In this document: piece by piece, positions 15,877-24,941 of the stretch
Position numbering within the stretch: position 1 is the first letter of the stretch
Layout of the letters: every line of letters begins with the position of its first letter
DNA from: Dehalococcoidia bacterium
Lineage (GTDB): Bacteria; Chloroflexota; Dehalococcoidia; Lucifugimonadales; UBA3495
Direction: 5' to 3'
NCBI GenBank assembly: GCA_022827095.1
Contig: JAJDTP010000005.1
Location: 248,001 to 312,000, forward strand
DNA: 64,000 nt
Made by a program: the position numbers and the translations under genes
Notes under the pieces: generated by a model
Database searches by the model: none
What the model saw: only the letters and a program-made list of their open reading frames with translations
What the model was told of the DNA's origin: nothing

Positions 15877-16836
15877 ATGCAATACGGCATTACGCTACCC
15901 GGGCGTGGCCCGTTGTCCACCCCTGACAGCCTGGCAACCATCGCCCAACGAGCGGAAGCGCTCGGTTTCGATTCCGTCGCCCTCGGCGACCACATCCTGG
16001 TGCCAAAGAATATCGACTCCGATTACCCCTACACCGAGACGGGAGAGTTCCCGGGCTCGGCCTCAGGCCAGGCTATGGAGCAGATCACCGCTCTGACCTA
16101 CATGGCCGGGTGCACCGACACGATCCGACTGGCCACCTCGGTGCTCATCGTGCCCCACCGCAACCCGCTGGTGGCCGCCAAGGCCCTGGCGACCCTGGAC
16201 GTGCTGTCGGGCGGGCGGCTCATCGTCGGCGTCGGCGTCGGTTGGTGTCGTGAAGAATTCGAAGCAGTGGGTTGCGAGCCCTTCGACGAGCGCGGCGCCG
16301 TAACCGACGAGTACATTCGCGCCTTCAAGGAACTGTGGACCTCTGACGATCCTACCTTCGAAGGCCAGTACGTGAGTTTCTCCGACATCTGGTTCCTGCC
16401 CAAGCCGGTGCAAAAGCCTCATCCGCCTTTCTGGGTCGGTGGCGAAAGCCGGCCCGCCATACGTCGCGCTGCTACCCTTTGCGACGGTTGGTATCCCATC
16501 GGCAACAACCCCGCATTTCCCGTGGGAACGCCCGAAGCGCTGGAGCACAGCATCGGCCGCCTGCGCCGCACCGCAGAGCGCTCCGGACGCGAGCCTGACG
16601 AGATACAGATCATCTACCGCTCCCACGACTACCGCATCAACGGAACCGACACCAGCCCGGATCGCACCCGCTTTACCGGCAGCAGCGAACAAATCGCCGG
16701 CGACATCCGCCAGTACGAGGAGATGGGCGTCAGCTACCTGGTTATCGACATCGCCCGCCTCAGCGCTGACGGCAACCTGGAAGAAACCCTGGGACACCTC
16801 GAAGACTTCACCACTCAGGTTGCCGCCCGGGTTTAA
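15877..16836 (+). CDS. LLM-class F420/flavin-dependent oxidoreductase
   Basis: 319 aa with the luciferase-like TIM-barrel signature: MQYGITLPGRGPL, RAEALGFDSVALGDH, LATSVLIVPHRNPLVAAK, TLDVLSGGRLIVGVGVGW. The last motif is typical of the F420-dependent branch. GAGG precedes the ATG by 10 nt. It continues the 14405-17934 plus-strand run. Substrate unknown. Confidence 0.87.
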   Translation: MQYGITLPGRGPLSTPDSLATIAQRAEALGFDSVALGDHILVPKNIDSDYPYTETGEFPGSASGQAMEQITALTYMAGCTDTIRLATSVLIVPHRNPLVAAKALATLDVLSGGRLIVGVGVGWCREEFEAVGCEPFDERGAVTDEYIRAFKELWTSDDPTFEGQYVSFSDIWFLPKPVQKPHPPFWVGGESRPAIRRAATLCDGWYPIGNNPAFPVGTPEALEHSIGRLRRTAERSGREPDEIQIIYRSHDYRINGTDTSPDRTRFTGSSEQIAGDIRQYEEMGVSYLVIDIARLSADGNLEETLGHLEDFTTQVAARV

Positions 16837-16893
16837 GCCCTGAACTCGGCGCCTCGTCGCCGTAGCATTTCGACGGTCGACCGTAACGGGCCA

Positions 16894-17934
16894 ATGGCGT
16901 ACGCGCTTTCGGAAACCAACGCGGTCGACTATCTGCTCGATCACGGGCTGATATCCACCCGGCAGGCGGGGTCAGCTGCTGCCCGTGAGCTTGGCGGAGG
17001 GGTCTCCAATATCGTCGTCCGTGTGGACTTCGCCGACCCGGCAGACAGCGTCGTCATCAAGCAGTCCTTTCCCCGTTTGCGCGTTCATCAGGAATGGCTC
17101 GCGGACCAAGCGCGCATCCATCGCGAGGCGTCGGCCCTCCGTTACCTGGGGGATGTTCTGCTGCAATCTTCCTTGCCGTCCGTGATCTACGACGATCCGG
17201 AACATTTCCTGTTCATCATGACCGCCGCACCGGACGGTACCCGGACGTGGAAGGACGATCTCCTCTCTGGGCACATCGACACGCGAGTGGCTGCGGAAGT
17301 CGGGCGCTTGCTGGGAACAATGCACCAACGGTCCGCAGTCTCCGGCGATGTGGTACCGCCGGCATTGCGGGAATTCGCGGATCAACGTTGCTTCGTTCAA
17401 CTGCGCATTGATCCGTATCACCGAGCCACCGGCACTGCCCATGCGGATCTTGCCGGCGCTATCGAAGCCGAAGCCCAGGCTATGCTGGACCATCGCCTGT
17501 GCCTGGTACACGGCGACTATAGCCCAAAGAATGTGATCGTCACCGGGACTGAAGAGGAACCGACTGCCTTCCTCCTGGACTTCGAAGTAGTTCACCTCGG
17601 CAACCCGGTCTTCGACCTGGCTTTCATGTTGAACCACCTCACGCTCAAAGCTATCCACCGACCCGACTTCGTCGCACAGTACAATGCGGCCGGTACCGCC
17701 TTTTGGTCGGCGTACTGCTGCAATTCCCAAACTTTCGCCACCGACCCCGTTCGGCTCCAGTTGGAGACGATACGCCAGATGGGTGTGCTCCTTTTGGCTC
17801 GAATCGATGGCAAATCACCGGCCGAATACATTACGACCAACGCACAGAAGTCCTTGGCCCGTCGTCTCGGCAGGATGATCCTTGCCAACGAGATTCAGTC
17901 GTTGCCGGACTTGCACGACGCTTTGCGCGGTTAG
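16894..17934 (+). CDS. APH-family phosphotransferase (methylthioribose kinase-like)
   Basis: 346 aa with a protein-kinase-like fold. An N-terminal Gly-rich region (ELGGGVSNIVVRVDF) and VVIKQS Lys are followed by the catalytic loop CLVHGDYSPKNVIV near residue 205 and the metal-binding LLDFEVVHLGNPVFDLA. This is the aminoglycoside/choline/5-methylthioribose kinase group; the small-molecule acceptor is not predictable. It probably acts in the cytosol with the preceding LLM oxidoreductase. No strong ribosome-binding site is seen, and ATG 16894 is the first start before the fold. Confidence 0.75.
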   Translation: MAYALSETNAVDYLLDHGLISTRQAGSAAARELGGGVSNIVVRVDFADPADSVVIKQSFPRLRVHQEWLADQARIHREASALRYLGDVLLQSSLPSVIYDDPEHFLFIMTAAPDGTRTWKDDLLSGHIDTRVAAEVGRLLGTMHQRSAVSGDVVPPALREFADQRCFVQLRIDPYHRATGTAHADLAGAIEAEAQAMLDHRLCLVHGDYSPKNVIVTGTEEEPTAFLLDFEVVHLGNPVFDLAFMLNHLTLKAIHRPDFVAQYNAAGTAFWSAYCCNSQTFATDPVRLQLETIRQMGVLLLARIDGKSPAEYITTNAQKSLARRLGRMILANEIQSLPDLHDALRG

Positions 17935-17967
17935 CTCCCACCGGATGGTTCGAGGCTCCAGAATCTG

Positions 17968-17997
17968 GTGACACTGTCTGTGGCTCCGTAGTACACT
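17968..17997 (+). promoter_or_regulatory. Promoter upstream of the lumazine synthase gene
   Basis: GTGACA (17968-17973), an 18-nt spacer and TACACT (17992-17997), 63 nt before the start. No FMN-riboswitch features are seen between it and the gene. Confidence 0.5.
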
Positions 17998-18059
17998 CTT
18001 CGCGCGGGTATCCGGTCCAAGGTCCGGGCGCCTAGCTCCCGATCAGAGGAGATGAGAGC

Positions 18060-18533
18060 TTGCCGCAGGAACTGAACGCCGGGTTGGACGGGACCGGCCT
18101 TCGCATCGCGGTGGTCGCCGCCCGGTTCAACTACGTGATCACCAAGAACCTGATGGAAGGGGCCATTTCGACGCTGGCCCAATATGGCGTGCGCGACGGG
18201 GACATCACTACTTCCTGGGTGCCGGGCTCCTTTGAGTTGCCCGTGGTCGCCAAGACCCTCGCCCAATCCGGGCGATACGACGCGGTAATCTGCCTGGGCG
18301 CCGTCATACGTGGCGAGACCAGCCACTACGACATGGTATGCAACCAAGCAGCATCGGGAATAGCCGCGGTGGGCCGCGAAACCGGCATCCCGACCATGTT
18401 TGGCGTATTGACGACCGAAAACATGGAGCAGGCCATTAACCGCTCCGGGGGCAAGGTTGGTAACCTGGGCGCCGACTGCGCTGTCGGCGCCATCGACTGC
18501 GCCCGCCTCCTTCAATCCATCAAGACGGGCTGA
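18060..18533 (+). CDS. ribH: 6,7-dimethyl-8-ribityllumazine synthase
   Basis: 157 aa, the typical length. It makes the last intermediate of riboflavin synthesis from 5-amino-6-ribitylaminouracil and dihydroxybutanone phosphate. Signature parts: IAVVAARFN, the WVPGSFELP pyrimidine site, CLGAVIRGETSHYDMV with catalytic His89, and FGVLTTENMEQA. The start is TTG 18060 with GAGGAG about 10 nt upstream. It stands alone, without other rib genes. Several flavin enzymes in the window (LLM oxidoreductases, the FAD subunit, the FNR-type reductase) depend on its pathway. Confidence 0.93.
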   Translation: MPQELNAGLDGTGLRIAVVAARFNYVITKNLMEGAISTLAQYGVRDGDITTSWVPGSFELPVVAKTLAQSGRYDAVICLGAVIRGETSHYDMVCNQAASGIAAVGRETGIPTMFGVLTTENMEQAINRSGGKVGNLGADCAVGAIDCARLLQSIKTG

Positions 18534-18557
18534 CCCCATGGGACGGTGTGAACAGAG

Positions 18558-19247
18558 ATGCAGGCGACCGTAGAATTCGATCCCAGTTACTCCCTTCTCA
18601 CCATCGACCTGGCGGCGGGCGAATCCATCAAAGCTGAGCCCGGCGCGATGGTCGCCCAGCAGGGGGTCGAAATGAGCACCGGAATGAGCGGTTCCGGCGG
18701 TCTCTTTGGTGGAATTCGCCGCATGATGGGCGGCGAATCATTCTTTGTAAACACCTTCACCGCCGAAGGCGCAGGAGGTTGGGTCAGCCTGGCTCCACCC
18801 GCTCCCGGCGACGTCGGCTCGTTCGACCTGCAACCGGGCGGTAACCTGTTCCTGCAGTCCAGTTCGTTCCTCGCCAGCACCGGGAACGTTCAAATCGACA
18901 GTCAGTTCCAGGGATTTCGCGGGTTTTTCAGCGGGGAAAGCCTGTTCTTCATCCGCGCCTACGCCCAGCAAGGCACCGGGACGGTGTATTACAACTCCTA
19001 CGGCGCCATCAAAGAGGTTGCGGTCAATCCGGGCCAGGAGCTGGTGGTGGATACCGGGCACCTCGTGGCCTTCAGCGATGACGTCGAATACTCCATCGGA
19101 AAAGTCGGTGGTATCCGTTCACTCATCGCCGGCGGCGAGGGTCTGGTCATGAAGTTCCGCGGCAGCGGAACCGTGTGGATCCAGACCCGGAACCTTGCAT
19201 CACTGGCCGAAAAGCTGAACCCGTTCCTGCCCAAGCGCGGGCAATAG
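18558..19247 (+). CDS. AIM24/TIGR00266 family protein
   Basis: 229 aa. The beta-rich AIM24 fold is recognisable from ESIKAEPGAMVAQQGVEM, the Gly-rich GGLFGGIRRMMGGESFFVNTF, FLASTGNVQID and KFRGSGTVWIQTRNL. The family is widespread, homologous to mitochondrial AIM24, and of unknown biochemical role. No signal peptide or membrane segment. It lies 24 nt after ribH, probably co-transcribed. Confidence 0.87.
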   Translation: MQATVEFDPSYSLLTIDLAAGESIKAEPGAMVAQQGVEMSTGMSGSGGLFGGIRRMMGGESFFVNTFTAEGAGGWVSLAPPAPGDVGSFDLQPGGNLFLQSSSFLASTGNVQIDSQFQGFRGFFSGESLFFIRAYAQQGTGTVYYNSYGAIKEVAVNPGQELVVDTGHLVAFSDDVEYSIGKVGGIRSLIAGGEGLVMKFRGSGTVWIQTRNLASLAEKLNPFLPKRGQ

Positions 19248-19370
19248 CGCTAGAGCTGGTCGTCGGTCGTATCCAGCGCCGACTGCTGCGGCTGGCTGCA
19301 CTCCGGTTGCGTTTGGGACGCCGCGCCTGACCTGCGTGCCCGATTGTTGTGCCCACACAGGAGATCAAGT

Positions 19371-20285
19371 ATGGAATTTGGCGTAACCGTACCCAATAAC
19401 TGGGGCGTCGAGGACCCGCAGGCAGTCGTCAACTTTGGTCCGCTGGCCGAAGAGTTGGGCTTTGATTCCGTCTGGGTTATGGACCACCTTTTCAACAACG
19501 GATACATACGCGAAAGGCTGGACGACAAGCCCTATTACCACCCCATGGCGACGCTGTCCCATATATCGGCCCTGACCTCGCGGGTGCAACTGGGGACATC
19601 GGTGCTCGTATTGCCGTATCACAACCCGGTGGAGCTGGCCAAATACGCGGCTACCCTGGATCAAATGTCCGGTGGCCGCGTTATCCTGGGCGTCGGCGTT
19701 GGCGCCATGACCCCGGAGTTCGACGCCCTGGGCATACCAATGAGCCAGCGTGGGTCGCTGACCAACGAGTCCATGGACATCATGCGGGAATTGTGGTCCA
19801 ACGAAGACCCTCGATACAGCAGCGACCGCTGGGAATTCGAAGACCTCAAGTTTTCGCCCAAACCGGTACAGTCCGTAGCGGGTTCGCCTCACGTACCCCT
19901 ATGGGTTGGCGGCGGCAGCTCGGGGGCGTTGCGCCGGGCCGCTCGCCGAGGCAACGGCTGGCATCCCTCCGGCGTGACCGCCGAGGAATTTGCCATCGGC
20001 CGTCAGCGCGTCCGCGAGCTTGCCGAGTCCGCGGGTCGCAATCCTGACGACCTCGTGATGTCCGCACGCGTTGAAGTGGAAGCTCACGGTGGCCCGTCCA
20101 GCCAACGCGCCGCCGACCGCTCGCGCCTCCCCGGCGACGACCCGGCCGGGATGGTCGCCGGCATCGCCGCATACCGGGAGGCCGGGGTGCAGCACATCGT
20201 GCTGGCTCTCAACACCGGAGACGTCGGCCGGCTCCGAGAGTTGATGCATTCCATCGCATCTGACGTGATCCCGCAGTTCGAGTAG
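19371..20285 (+). CDS. LLM-class flavin/F420-dependent oxidoreductase
   Basis: 304 aa. MEFGVTVPNNWGVED, EELGFDSVWVMDHL, LGTSVLVLPYHNPVELAK and MSGGRVILGVGVG are diagnostic. ATG 19371 is preferred over an earlier start at 19344 because AGGAGA lies 9 nt upstream and the conserved barrel starts there. A second family member of the same branch lies at 15877-16836. Substrate unknown. Confidence 0.87.
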   Translation: MEFGVTVPNNWGVEDPQAVVNFGPLAEELGFDSVWVMDHLFNNGYIRERLDDKPYYHPMATLSHISALTSRVQLGTSVLVLPYHNPVELAKYAATLDQMSGGRVILGVGVGAMTPEFDALGIPMSQRGSLTNESMDIMRELWSNEDPRYSSDRWEFEDLKFSPKPVQSVAGSPHVPLWVGGGSSGALRRAARRGNGWHPSGVTAEEFAIGRQRVRELAESAGRNPDDLVMSARVEVEAHGGPSSQRAADRSRLPGDDPAGMVAGIAAYREAGVQHIVLALNTGDVGRLRELMHSIASDVIPQFE

Positions 20286-20337
20286 CCACGCCTCGGTCGT
20301 CCAGCACGTTTAAGCCGGGCCAGTGAGAAATCAACTG

Positions 20338-20368
20338 TAAGGGGGGCAACATCACATTGCCCCCCTTA
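20338..20368. terminator. Bidirectional terminator between convergent genes
   Basis: A perfect 12-bp stem, TAAGGGGGGCAA (20338-20349) with TTGCCCCCCTTA (20357-20368), has a 7-nt loop. It is flanked by A/T runs on both sides and lies between the LLM gene and the molybdoenzyme operon ending at 20402. Confidence 0.85.
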
Positions 20369-20401
20369 AATTGACAGCCTCTGTCCGAGTCGTGCCCGCG
20401 A

Positions 20402-22669
20402 CTACAGTCTCGCTTCCAGCACGCTGCCCGGAGTGATCGGTAGATTGGTCAACCGCTGGTCGGTGGCATGACCCACCGCGTTGGCAACGGCCGCCAGTGG
20501 GGGAACGATGGGTACCTCACCCACACCTCGAACGCCGTAAGGGTGGCCCGGATTGGCGACTTCCACGATGACCGTATCGATCATCGGCAGGTCCAGCGAA
20601 GTCGGCATTCGGTAGTCCAGGAAGCTAGAGTTCATCATCTGGCCGTTGTCGCTGAAGTAATACTCTTCGTTCAGTGCCCAGCCGATGCCCTGGACCGCTC
20701 CTCCTTGGATCTGCCCTTCCACGTAGCTGGGATGCACTGCCTTGCCGGCATCCTGAATCGCCGTATAGCGCAGGATTTCGGTTTTCCCGGTTTCCGGGTC
20801 AACCTCAACGTCCACCAGGTGCACGCCGAAGGAATTGCCCTCGCCGGTCGGGTCGAGACTCGCGGTGCCGGTGATGCCGCCCCCAGTGGTGTACAGCTGA
20901 CGGGCCAGTTCCTTGAAGGTGAAACTGAGCTCCTGTGACTTGTGCCGTACAACGCCGCTATCATACTCGACATCCTCGGACGGCACGTCCCAAATCGACG
21001 CAGCCCGCTCGACCATCTGTCCCTTGACGTCTTCCGCCGCGAGAATGGCCGCCCAACCGGTTGCGAAAGTGGTGCGGCTCCCGCCGGTGACCATGGTGTA
21101 CCCGATCGAGTCCGTATCGACCACCTGGGGCTTGATGTCCTCATACGATATGCCAAGGGTCTCGGCGGCCTGTTGAGCGATTGACGCCCGGGAGCCGCCG
21201 ATATCCACTGAACCCTCGATAAGGTTTACGGTGCCGTCCGGGTTTACGGTCATGTTGACACTGGAATGGAAGCCGCGGTTCATCCAGAATCCCGACGCGA
21301 TGCCGCGGCCGCGATTTGGCCCTTCCAGCGGCGTCCGGTAGTGCTCGTGGTTGCGGGCTGCCTCAAGGCATTCCACCAGGCCGATCTTTTGGAACACGGG
21401 GCCTTCCACTTTCCGTGAGCCCTCCGTGACGGCATTGTTCAGCCGGAATTCTACGGGGTCCACGCCCAGTTTTTGGCAGAGCTCGTCCACGACCTGCTCC
21501 ACCCCGAACGCGGCCTGCGGTGAGCCCGGCGCCCGGTACGCCGCCGTCTTGGGTTTGTTCACCAGCACGTCGTAACCTGACACCGTGCCGTTTTCCAGTT
21601 CGTAGCAGGCGAAGGCGCAGGTGGCGCCCTGCATCACCGGGGAACCGGGATACGCGCCGGCTTCGAAGGCAAGTTCGATTTCCGCAGCGGTGATCTTCCC
21701 CGCCGAGTTGGCACCCATCTTGACTCGCATCCAACTTCCAGGAGCAGGCCCGCTGCCTTCAAACACCTCGGTGCGGCTCATCAGCACCTTGACCGGCGCC
21801 CCGGCCTTGCGGGAGAGCAACGCGGCTACCGGTTCCAGGTAGAACGATACCTTGCCGCCGAACCCTCCGCCGATCTCCATGGGGGTAACCCGCACGTCGG
21901 AAACGTCGACCCGCAATACATCAGCGGTGTTGGCTCGGACCACGAAGGCGCCCTGGGTGCTGCACCAGACATTGATTTGCCCGTCGGCGCGCCAGTGAGC
22001 CGTCGCGTTGTGCGGCTCGATGTACCCTTGGTGCACCGACGCAGTGGTGAATTCGCGCTCGACAATAACGTCGGAGTTGGCAAACCCGGCCGCCGTTTCT
22101 CCTTTCTCGAATTTCATGTAGGAAGCGACGTTGCTGGGTTTGTCGGATATTTCGCCCATCGCCGAGGTGTGGATCAGATCATCGTGCAGGAGCGGAGATC
22201 CGTCCTGCATCGCGGCTCGCACGTCAACGACGGGCTCCAGGACTTCGTAGTCAACGTCGATCAGCGCCAGCGCTGACTCAGCGATGTGCGCGTTGTCGGC
22301 AGCGACGGCGGCGATCGCATGGCCGCGGTACAACGCCTTGTCGCTGGCCAGGAAATTGTCGCTCAAGAACTTGAACCGGTTATAGTCGTTGCCCAAGTCC
22401 TCCCTGCTGAGCGCCGCGAAAGGCAGATCTGCGGCGGTGACGATGGCGCGCACGCCGGCGAGGGCTTCCGCTTTCGACGTATCGATGGCCTTGATGCGAG
22501 CGTGTGCGTGCGGGCTTCGCAACACTCGGGCGTGCAACAGTCCGGTCAGTTCCAGGTCGACGCCGTATTGGGCTCGACCGGTGACCTTGTCCACTCCATC
22601 GGGACGCACTGGCCGCTTCCCTATCACGTCGTATTCTACTTCCGATAGCACCTGGTTCGGTGTGGTCAA
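20402..22669 (-). CDS. Xanthine dehydrogenase-family molybdopterin-binding subunit
   Basis: 755 aa, typical of the large subunit. GVDKVTGRAQYGVDLELTGLLHARVLRSPHAHA opens the first domain; the molybdopterin domain has MEIGGGFGGKV, AAYRAPGSPQAAFG and, near the C-terminus, RGVGEVPIVPPLAAVANAV with the catalytic Glu. The CoxL-type AYxCSFR loop of form I CO dehydrogenases is absent, so it is more likely a hydroxylase of a heteroaromatic or aldehyde substrate. The start is TTG 22669 with a GGAGGTGAG site. It is the third gene of a medium-small-large operon read on the minus strand. Confidence 0.88.
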   Translation of the reverse strand: MTTPNQVLSEVEYDVIGKRPVRPDGVDKVTGRAQYGVDLELTGLLHARVLRSPHAHARIKAIDTSKAEALAGVRAIVTAADLPFAALSREDLGNDYNRFKFLSDNFLASDKALYRGHAIAAVAADNAHIAESALALIDVDYEVLEPVVDVRAAMQDGSPLLHDDLIHTSAMGEISDKPSNVASYMKFEKGETAAGFANSDVIVEREFTTASVHQGYIEPHNATAHWRADGQINVWCSTQGAFVVRANTADVLRVDVSDVRVTPMEIGGGFGGKVSFYLEPVAALLSRKAGAPVKVLMSRTEVFEGSGPAPGSWMRVKMGANSAGKITAAEIELAFEAGAYPGSPVMQGATCAFACYELENGTVSGYDVLVNKPKTAAYRAPGSPQAAFGVEQVVDELCQKLGVDPVEFRLNNAVTEGSRKVEGPVFQKIGLVECLEAARNHEHYRTPLEGPNRGRGIASGFWMNRGFHSSVNMTVNPDGTVNLIEGSVDIGGSRASIAQQAAETLGISYEDIKPQVVDTDSIGYTMVTGGSRTTFATGWAAILAAEDVKGQMVERAASIWDVPSEDVEYDSGVVRHKSQELSFTFKELARQLYTTGGGITGTASLDPTGEGNSFGVHLVDVEVDPETGKTEILRYTAIQDAGKAVHPSYVEGQIQGGAVQGIGWALNEEYYFSDNGQMMNSSFLDYRMPTSLDLPMIDTVIVEVANPGHPYGVRGVGEVPIVPPLAAVANAVGHATDQRLTNLPITPGSVLEARL

Positions 22670-22690
22670 TTTGGCTCACCTCCCTAAAAA

Positions 22691-22718
22691 TGTAGGGGCG
22701 AATCGCAATTCGCCCCTA
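22691..22718. repeat. Perfect palindrome between two subunit genes
   Basis: GTAGGGGCGAAT (22691-22702), loop CGCA, ATTCGCCCCTAC (22707-22718). It lies in the spacer between the small and large subunit genes, where it could form a strong hairpin affecting expression of the large subunit, or it may be another dispersed repeat. Confidence 0.75.
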
Positions 22719-22775
22719 CCGCTGCAAACATCGAAATTGGCGCCGGGTCATAATGCCCGGGCAACCACCGAGAGC

Positions 22776-23252
22776 TTATGCTCGCATGCGTTCACCGGCG
22801 TCAATCACCGCGCGGACGATCTTGTCGTAACCGGTGCAACGGCACAGGTTGCCAGCCAGCCAGTGGCGAATGCGAGCTTCGTCTGCGTCCGGCTCGGCCT
22901 CTAGCAAGGCCTTGGCGGCGACGATGAAACCGGGCGTGCAGATCCCGCACTGGAGGGCGGCGTTTTCCAGGAATGCTTGCTGGATGGGATGCAGCCCGTC
23001 AGCGGAGGCCACGCCTTCAATGGTGTTGACCTCGGCGCCCTGCGCCTCCACACCCAGGACCAGGCAAGAGGTGACGATGCGACCGTCCAAGTTGACGGTG
23101 CAAGCACCGCAGTTGCCGTCGTTGCAACCCTCTTTGGAGCCGGTCATACCCACGACGTCGCGCAGGCATTCCAGCAAGCTCTGCCGCGGCTCGCACAGGA
23201 AATCGGTTTGGTTGCCGTTGATAGTTGTGGTTACGTGGACAAGTCCGGGCAT
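22776..23252 (-). CDS. (2Fe-2S)-binding subunit of the molybdoenzyme
   Basis: 158 aa. Plant-type 2Fe-2S ligands lie in GCNDGNCGACTV, with the fourth Cys in SCLV; the second cluster is in LQCGICTPGF and NLCRCTGYDKIV. It passes electrons from the Mo site to the FAD subunit. The ATG has AGGAG upstream and follows the FAD subunit by 2 nt. Confidence 0.93.
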   Translation of the reverse strand: MPGLVHVTTTINGNQTDFLCEPRQSLLECLRDVVGMTGSKEGCNDGNCGACTVNLDGRIVTSCLVLGVEAQGAEVNTIEGVASADGLHPIQQAFLENAALQCGICTPGFIVAAKALLEAEPDADEARIRHWLAGNLCRCTGYDKIVRAVIDAGERMRA

Positions 23253-23254
23253 TA

Positions 23255-24136
23255 TTACTCCTCCCCTCGGGCGCGCCGGATGGCGATGTTCAGGGTGCGG
23301 CGGGTCAGCACATCCACCAGGTGATGCCGTTGGCGGATCGTGCCGCGCATGTCTGTAATGGGGGTCGCGGCTTCGCTCGCCAATCGACCAGCCTCGGCGA
23401 TCGCGTCGTCAGAGGCGGCCTTGCCGGCCAGGCTGTCGCCGGCCGCGGTTGCGAGAATCGGCGTGGGACCCACGGAAGCCAAGGCTATACGCGCGGACTG
23501 GATGGTCTGTCCCGACGCATCAAGCACAACCGAGGAGGACACTCCGGCGACGGCAATGTCCATCTCATTTCGCGGAATGAAGCGAAGGTACGCGGTGCCC
23601 GAGTTGGCAACCGGCGCAGGTATTTGGATACCCACCAGTATTTCGCCGGGTTCCAGCACACTCCGTCCGGGTCCGGTGCAGAAATTCTCTGCGGCGACGG
23701 CACGCCAGCCGTTGGGTCCATTGATGTGCGCCTCGCCGCCGAGCGTGATGACCGGCGGTATGCTATCACCGGACGGAGCGGCGTTGCACAGGTTCCCGCC
23801 GATCGAAGCCCGGCCTTGAATCTGAATGCTGCCAATAAGGCCGGCGGCGTCAATCAGACCGGGATAGGCGGCTGCAACCTGCTGGTTCTGGTAAATCTCG
23901 TAGCAGGGCACGGCGGCGCCCAAGCGCAGCCCGCTGTCGGTCATTTCAATCTGGTTCAGTTCTGGGATCGTCTTGGCATCCACCAGAACGTCCAGTTCTC
24001 GCCGTCCGCCACGCAACTGGACAATTATGTCCGTTCCGCCGGCCAACGGGCGGGCGCGATCGCCGTTCGCAGACAAAACTGAAACGGCCTCGCTGAGAGA
24101 TGTAGGGGCAACGTAGTCAATAGCTCGCATGGGCAC
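23255..24136 (-). CDS. FAD-binding subunit of the molybdoenzyme
   Basis: 293 aa, the usual length for the medium subunit. FAD-binding segments ARPLAGGTDIIVQLR and ASIGGNLCNAAPSGD are clear; the C-terminal domain begins around GPGRSVLEPGEILVGI. First gene of the operon, with GGAGGT before the ATG and a TATAAT box 15 nt upstream of it. Confidence 0.91.
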   Translation of the reverse strand: MPMRAIDYVAPTSLSEAVSVLSANGDRARPLAGGTDIIVQLRGGRRELDVLVDAKTIPELNQIEMTDSGLRLGAAVPCYEIYQNQQVAAAYPGLIDAAGLIGSIQIQGRASIGGNLCNAAPSGDSIPPVITLGGEAHINGPNGWRAVAAENFCTGPGRSVLEPGEILVGIQIPAPVANSGTAYLRFIPRNEMDIAVAGVSSSVVLDASGQTIQSARIALASVGPTPILATAAGDSLAGKAASDDAIAEAGRLASEAATPITDMRGTIRQRHHLVDVLTRRTLNIAIRRARGEE

Positions 24137-24150
24137 CTCCTCCGGCGCAG

Positions 24151-24179
24151 ATTATAGCACGATCAGCGGCTTCGTCAGC
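24151..24179 (-). promoter_or_regulatory. Promoter of the molybdoenzyme operon
   Basis: On the minus strand: GCTGAC (24174-24179), a 17-nt spacer and a perfect TATAAT (24151-24156), close to the first gene's GGAGGT and ATG. Confidence 0.55.
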
Positions 24180-24293
24180 CGTTGGTTGCCTCGGGCCAGC
24201 GCCCGCTAAAGTAGCGGGCCGACCAGTGCAGCCGATCATCAAGGGACGCGCGTCATCATACCGTAACCGGCCCGGTCGCGCTACAAATGGCCA

Positions 24294-24881
24294 CTATTTG
24301 GTCAGAATCGCCTGCAGCCGAACTCGTACCGCGGGCCACTCGCTGTCGATGATGCTGTAATACACCGAGTGTCGGTTGACCCCGTCGCGGGCGATCCGGT
24401 GATTACGCAGCATGCCTTCCCGGATTGCTCCGATCCGTTCGATCGCGCGCCGGGACCTGAGATTGCGGTGGTCAGCCTTCAAGCAAATCCGCAGCGCGCC
24501 CAGGTCATCGAAAGCGTGCCTCAATAGCAGGTACTTGCATTCCGTGTTGACCGCCGTGCGCTGGTATTCCGTTCCGTACCACGTCATGCCAATCTCTAAC
24601 GATCGGTTGGATCGATCAATATCATGGTATCCGGTGCAACCGATCGCCCGCTCATCGGCGAGGTGCACTACGGTGAACTGGATGCGCCCCTCCCGTTCGT
24701 TCCGGGCGATGCAATCTCGTATCCACGCCTGAGTATCATCCAGGCTCGCGAACGCAGGCCTGGCAAGGAATCGCCATATTGTTTCATCCGTCCCGACGCG
24801 AAACAGGTCCTCAGCGTGCTGCGGGCCGATGGGCTCCAGCCGTACGTGCTCCCCTCCCAGGGTGATTGGTTGCGCGTTCAT
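24294..24881 (-). CDS. GNAT acetyltransferase (RimJ/RimL-like)
   Basis: 195 aa. VRLEPIGPQHAEDLFRVG, IGCTGYHDID, IGMTWYGTEYQRTAVNTECK and ALRICLKADHRNLRSRRAIERIG follow the acetyl-CoA-binding GNAT pattern of the ribosomal-protein/small-molecule N-acetyltransferase group. ATG 24881 is chosen for its AGGAGACC site; an upstream ATG (24911) would add ten unconserved residues. Confidence 0.87.
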   Translation of the reverse strand: MNAQPITLGGEHVRLEPIGPQHAEDLFRVGTDETIWRFLARPAFASLDDTQAWIRDCIARNEREGRIQFTVVHLADERAIGCTGYHDIDRSNRSLEIGMTWYGTEYQRTAVNTECKYLLLRHAFDDLGALRICLKADHRNLRSRRAIERIGAIREGMLRNHRIARDGVNRHSVYYSIIDSEWPAVRVRLQAILTK

Positions 24882-24941
24882 AAGGTCTCCTCGTAGCTCG
24901 TTCTTTTGCAACCGCGAGAATGAGTCGGCAGCCGATGACTG

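Noticed and set aside
17935-18059. FMN riboswitch upstream of ribH
   Set aside because: No conserved RFN element sequence; only a promoter is visible.
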